Of a stretch of 8,897 bases of DNA, positions 6,187-8,897 are shown piece after piece; within the stretch, counting starts at the first letter, position 1, and the number at the start of each line of letters is the position of its first letter. The notes under the pieces are model-generated. The model saw nothing but the letters and a program-made list of their open reading frames with translations, was not told the DNA's origin and did no database searches. The stretch is taken from assembly GCA_021813085.1 (NCBI GenBank), contig JAKAMA010000071.1, positions 1 to 8,897 on the forward strand. The letters run 5' to 3'. Source of the stretch: Chloroflexota bacterium. GTDB lineage: Bacteria > Chloroflexota > Dehalococcoidia > DSTF01 > JACRBR01. Made by a program: the position numbers and the translations under genes.

Positions 6187-7248
6187 GTGATCCACCTGCT
6201 CTACGGCAACGACGGCTACCGCGTCCGCCACGCGCTGCGCGCGATCCGCGCGCAGGCCGACGCCGGCGACGGGATGCTCGACGCGAACACCACCGTGCTC
6301 GATGGTGCCTCGCTGACGCCGGGCGAGCTGCTCGGGCACGCGCAGGCGGCCCCCTTCCTGGCGAGCGCGCGGCTGGTGATCGTCGAGGGGTTGCTCGCGC
6401 AGATCGGCGGCGGACGGCGGGGGCGGCGGGGGAAGAAGGCTGCAGACGGCGGCCCGCTGGCAGCGTGGGAGGCGGCAGCCGCGCAGCTCGCCGACCCGGC
6501 GACGATGCCGGCCAGCACAACGCTCGTCTTCGTCGAGGGAGAGCTGCCGAAGACCAACGCGGCGTTCCCAATCTTCGCGCCGATCGCACACGCCGTGCAG
6601 TACGACAAGCTTGCGAAGGACGAGCTGCCCGGCTGGGTCCAGCGCGCCGCGGACGCGCGCGGGCTACGGGTGGCGCCGCGCGCGCTGGCTGCCATCGTCC
6701 GGCTCACCGCCGGGGATCTATGGACGGCAGAGAACGAGCTGGACAAGCTGGCGGCCTACGCCGGCGGCGACGCCGTCGATGAGGACATGGTGATGCGCGT
6801 CGTGAGCGCGGCGCAGGAGGCACGCGTCTGGGACCTCAGCGATGCGGTCGTCGCGGGTGACGAACGTAAGGCGCTCGCGTCGATGCGGGCGCTGATCGAG
6901 GCAGGGGAGGCGGCGCCGCTGCTGATGTTCATGCTCGTCCGCCAGTACCGCCAGATCGCGATCGTGAAGGACATGCGCGAGCGCCGCGCCAGGCAGGACG
7001 AGATCGCACGGGTCACGGGCATCCCTGGCTTCCGCATCAACGCCGTGGCCACGCTGGCCTCGCGCTACACCTGGCCGCTGCTTCGCGAGGCGTACAGCGC
7101 GCTGCTCGATGCGGATCTAGCCGTGAAGCGCGGGCTGCGCGACGACGAGGCATCGCTGCAACTCGTCGTGCACGAGCTGTGCGCGCTGGCGCCGGGCGCG
7201 CGGCCGGCCGGCGGCTATCCCCGGCGCGCGGGCGCCGCCTCGGGCTGA
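6187..7248 (+). CDS. holA: DNA polymerase III delta subunit
   Basis: A 353-residue protein, close to the usual 330-350. It begins with GTG; no other in-frame start lies between it and the previous stop, and the conserved N-terminal strand IHLLYGNDGYRVRHALRAI must be included. Seen in order: the HolA N-terminal domain with FLASARLVIVEGLL, a Gly/Arg/Lys-rich flexible loop at about 75-90, and TTLVFVEGELPK. Then come LPGWVQRAADARGLRVAPRAL, LTAGDLWTAENELDKLAAYAG, VWDLSDAVVAGDERKALASMRAL, and the C-terminal collar helices with LLMFMLVRQYRQIAIVKDM. It is the clamp-loader subunit that binds and opens the beta sliding clamp so it can be loaded on primed DNA. It appears to be transcribed from its own leaderless promoter. 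Its last 34 bases overlap the tail of the convergent ABC ATPase gene. The family call is firm. Confidence 0.93.
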   Translation: MIHLLYGNDGYRVRHALRAIRAQADAGDGMLDANTTVLDGASLTPGELLGHAQAAPFLASARLVIVEGLLAQIGGGRRGRRGKKAADGGPLAAWEAAAAQLADPATMPASTTLVFVEGELPKTNAAFPIFAPIAHAVQYDKLAKDELPGWVQRAADARGLRVAPRALAAIVRLTAGDLWTAENELDKLAAYAGGDAVDEDMVMRVVSAAQEARVWDLSDAVVAGDERKALASMRALIEAGEAAPLLMFMLVRQYRQIAIVKDMRERRARQDEIARVTGIPGFRINAVATLASRYTWPLLREAYSALLDADLAVKRGLRDDEASLQLVVHELCALAPGARPAGGYPRRAGAASG

Positions 7249-8213
7249 AACATCGGGTTGAAGCACGCGGCGTGGTGCGCCTCCGCGACCTCCACGAGCG
7301 CGGGCCACGGCTCACTGCGACAGATGCTGATCGCCTTCGGGCAGCGCGGAAGGAACGCGCACTCGGGCGCCGTCGAGCCTGGTTCCGGCGGCGCGCCCCG
7401 GATCGGCGTCAGCCGCTCGTCCGGCCGGTCGACGCGCGGGCGTGCGGCCATGAGGCCGGCGCTGTAGGGGTGCCGGGGGCGCGCGAAGACGTCGGCCGCC
7501 GACGCCCGTTCGACGATCCGCCCGCCGTACATCACGGCCACGTCGTCGGCCATCCCTGCCACCACGCCGAGGTCGTGGGTGATGAGCACGATCGCGGCGC
7601 CGAGGTGCTCGCGGAGGCCGTCGAGGTCGCGCAGGACAACGGCCTGCTGGGTCACGTCGAGCGCCGAGGTCGGCTCGTCGGCGATGATCACCTTCGGGCG
7701 CAAGACCGTGGCGATTGCGATCATCACGCGCTGGCACATGCCGCCGGAGAGCTGGAAGGGGTAGGCATCGACGACCCGCTCGGGGTCGGCGAGCCGCTGC
7801 CGGCGCAGCGCCTCCAGGGTCATGCGCCGCGCCTCGCGCTTCGAGACCGCTGTGTGGGTACGGATCATCTCGTCGAGCTGCGAGCCGACGGTAAGCACGG
7901 GGTTCAGTCCGCTCGATGGGTCCTGGAAGATCATCGAGATCGCGCGCCCGCGGAGAGGGCGGAGGTCGCCGTCCTTCATCCCAAGCAGGTCGCGCCCCTC
8001 GAACAGCACGCGGCCGCCATCGATGCGGCCGGGCGAGGGGACGAGGCCGAGGGTGGCCAGTGCGATGGTCGTCTTCCCGCAGCCGCTCTCGCCCACGATC
8101 GCGAGGGTGCGGCCGGGCTCTACGCCGAAGCTCACGCCATCGACGGCGCGCACGGTGTGGTCGCGCCCGTGGTAGGAGACCCGGAGGTCTTCGACGCGAA
8201 GGATCTCGGCCAT
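7215..8213 (-). CDS. Oligopeptide/dipeptide ABC transporter ATP-binding protein (DppD/OppD type)
   Basis: A protein of about 332 residues, of normal length. I choose the ATG at 8213 (MAEILRVEDLRVSY), where homologous sequence begins; an upstream GTG at 8324 would add 37 Pro/Arg/Ala-rich residues of no family character. Seen: Walker A GESGCGKTT (41-49), Q-loop Gln97 in IFQDPSSGLNP, signature LSGGM (about 155-159), Walker B IIADEPTSALD (about 176-186) and the H-loop His of LITHD (about 212). The oligo_HPY C-terminal region has RHPYSAGLM and a Cys set, CAFLPRCPKAISIC plus HHAACF. It is a membrane-associated ATPase energising uptake of peptides or other small solutes. No permease, binding protein or second ATPase (DppF) is visible, which is unusual for this type; partners may lie elsewhere. 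It is codirectional with lexA, 125 bases upstream. The C-terminal Cys set resembles that of relatives reported to bind an Fe-S cluster. Confidence 0.93.
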   Translation of the reverse strand: MAEILRVEDLRVSYHGRDHTVRAVDGVSFGVEPGRTLAIVGESGCGKTTIALATLGLVPSPGRIDGGRVLFEGRDLLGMKDGDLRPLRGRAISMIFQDPSSGLNPVLTVGSQLDEMIRTHTAVSKREARRMTLEALRRQRLADPERVVDAYPFQLSGGMCQRVMIAIATVLRPKVIIADEPTSALDVTQQAVVLRDLDGLREHLGAAIVLITHDLGVVAGMADDVAVMYGGRIVERASAADVFARPRHPYSAGLMAARPRVDRPDERLTPIRGAPPEPGSTAPECAFLPRCPKAISICRSEPWPALVEVAEAHHAACFNPMFQPEAAPARRG

Positions 8214-8265
8214 GGCTGCCCCGCGTGATGCTGCGGCGCTTCGCAGGCGGCGATGCGGCGGATCG

Positions 8266-8271
8266 AGTATA
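8266..8271 (-). promoter_or_regulatory. -10-like element upstream of the ABC ATPase gene
   Basis: On the minus strand this reads TATACT, five of six to consensus, about 52 bases before the chosen ATG. No convincing -35 hexamer or extended TG motif precedes it, so strength is uncertain. It would place a start site near 8259 and supports starting translation at 8213 rather than 8324, because the longer start would lie upstream of the transcript. Confidence 0.4.
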
Positions 8272-8308
8272 GCGGGCAGGCCGCCCGTCCCCGGTGGGCG
8301 ACGAGACA

Positions 8309-8336
8309 GCGCGCCCCCTGGCACGGCCGGGCGCGC
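8309..8336 (-). terminator. Stem-loop directly after lexA
   Basis: A perfect 8-bp inverted repeat GCGCGCCC / GGGCGCGC around a 12-base loop, starting two bases after the lexA stop codon. There is no T-run on the minus strand, so it is not a classical intrinsic terminator. In very GC-rich genomes such bare hairpins are often found at gene ends and may stop or pause transcription or protect the 3' end. It separates lexA from the ABC gene. Confidence 0.4.
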
Positions 8337-8338
8337 GG

Positions 8339-8897
8339 CTAGTCGCGGCGGCCGATTGTCGCCAGCACCCTGCCCTGCACCTCGACGTTATCCGCCTCGG
8401 TGAAGATCGGCTTCATGGTGCTGTTCGCGGGCTGCAGGCGCACGCGGTCGCCCTCGCGGTAGAACTTCTTGAGCGTGGCCTCGTTCTCGCGCTTGAGCCA
8501 GGCGGCGACCATGTCGCCGTCGTCGCAGGAGGACGTCTGTTCGAGGATGACGAGGTCGCCGTCGTTGACGAGCGCGTCGATCATCGACGTGCCGCGCACC
8601 TTGAGTGCGAAGACGTTGGTCTTGCCGCGCGTCAGCTCTTCGGTGGCGTCGAAGATGTTGTCGTAGTCGATGCTCTCCCACGTATCGGGGGATGGCACGG
8701 GAATCGGCTGGCCGGCGGCGATGGTGCCGATGATCGGGACGGGGACGGTGCGGGAGCGGCGGGAACCGCGGTCGAGCAGCTCGATGGCGCGCGAGACCTC
8801 GCGGTCGCGGCGGATGAAGCCGAGGCGTTCGAGCGCCTTGAGGTTGTAATCGACGACGGAGGTGGAGCTGATATCGCAGCCGACCTGGATATCGCGG
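8339..8897 (-). CDS. lexA: SOS repressor LexA, 5' end beyond the window
   Basis: The frame is open to the right edge, giving 185 visible residues; roughly the first 20-40 are missing. Seen in order: the recognition part of the winged helix, SSTSVVDYNLKALERLGFIR, with wing RREVSRAIELL-like sequence (actual DREVSRAIELL). The self-cleavage site Ala-Gly in GTIAAGQPIP is encoded at 8716-8711. The catalytic Ser in VRGTSMIDALVNDGD is at 8587-8585, and the catalytic Lys in EATLKKF at 8470-8468. All parts of the Ser-Lys autoprotease are intact. LexA represses DNA-repair genes and cleaves itself when RecA filaments form on damaged DNA. A GTG at 8698 lies inside the cleavage region and is not a start. 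The HTH and linker look like LexA of Chloroflexota (from memory). Its own operator would be outside the window. A likely target is the radical-SAM promoter at 4598-4626. Confidence 0.95.
   Translation of the reverse strand, partial: RDIQVGCDISSTSVVDYNLKALERLGFIRRDREVSRAIELLDRGSRRSRTVPVPIIGTIAAGQPIPVPSPDTWESIDYDNIFDATEELTRGKTNVFALKVRGTSMIDALVNDGDLVILEQTSSCDDGDMVAAWLKRENEATLKKFYREGDRVRLQPANSTMKPIFTEADNVEVQGRVLATIGRRD

Noticed and set aside
5731..6591. A 286-codon minus-strand frame, and a 200-codon one at 5541-6143, over the 125-aa gene and the start of holA
   Set aside because: holA is certain on the plus strand. The 125-aa gene has a ribosome site and strong third-position G/C bias on the plus strand.
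8214..8324. Longer start for the ABC ATPase at a GTG (8324)
   Set aside because: The added 37 residues look like translated spacer, and a TATACT -10 element lies inside this stretch.
8339..8698. lexA as a 119-residue protein starting at the GTG at 8698
   Set aside because: The frame continues upstream with an intact cleavage site and winged-helix sequence to the window edge.

Overview
This 8.9 kb window is very GC-rich, with strong G/C preference at third codon positions. It holds ten protein genes. Seven or eight are recognisable, and both outermost genes run off the ends. I see no tRNA, rRNA, CRISPR array, insertion sequence or other mobile element. The LexA sequence, GC content, absence of mobile DNA and mix of catabolic and housekeeping genes suggest a free-living Chloroflexota (Dehalococcoidia-like) or actinobacterium-like bacterium. 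I favour Chloroflexota with low to moderate confidence; this is inferred from sequence style, not from a search.

Left half (1-4495, + strand): a tightly packed operon. It starts with the C-terminal half of a type II DMSO-reductase-family molybdopterin oxidoreductase (ethylbenzene / steroid C25 dehydrogenase branch). Next come a 96-aa Lys/Ala-rich basic protein, a DUF35-type Zn-ribbon/OB-fold acyl-CoA-binding protein, an SCP2-type thiolase-like protein and an acyl-CoA dehydrogenase. Gaps are 3, 2, -4 and 10 bases, so they are almost certainly co-transcribed. The likely theme is oxidation of a hydrocarbon, terpenoid or steroid-like substrate by a Mo enzyme, followed by CoA-thioester beta-oxidation or side-chain cleavage. 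The substrate cannot be read from the sequence.

Middle (4496-7248, + strand): a new transcription unit opens with a good sigma70-type promoter whose spacer contains a LexA/SOS-box-like palindrome. It drives a radical-SAM protein of the SplB/Rv2578c type. An unrecognised 125-aa protein follows. Then comes holA (DNA polymerase III delta subunit), which looks leaderless: its GTG start lies 6 bases after a TACAAT -10 element.

Right end (7215-8897, - strand): a dipeptide/oligopeptide ABC transporter ATPase converges on holA and overlaps it by 34 bases. Upstream of it on the same strand is lexA, whose first codons lie beyond the window. lexA and a LexA-box-controlled gene thus sit about 4 kb apart, with holA between them, making this half a genome-maintenance neighbourhood.

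The points most worth a second look are the predicted SOS control of the radical-SAM gene, the altered active sites of the thiolase and acyl-CoA dehydrogenase beside a DUF35 partner, and the histone-tail-like small protein inside a catabolic operon.
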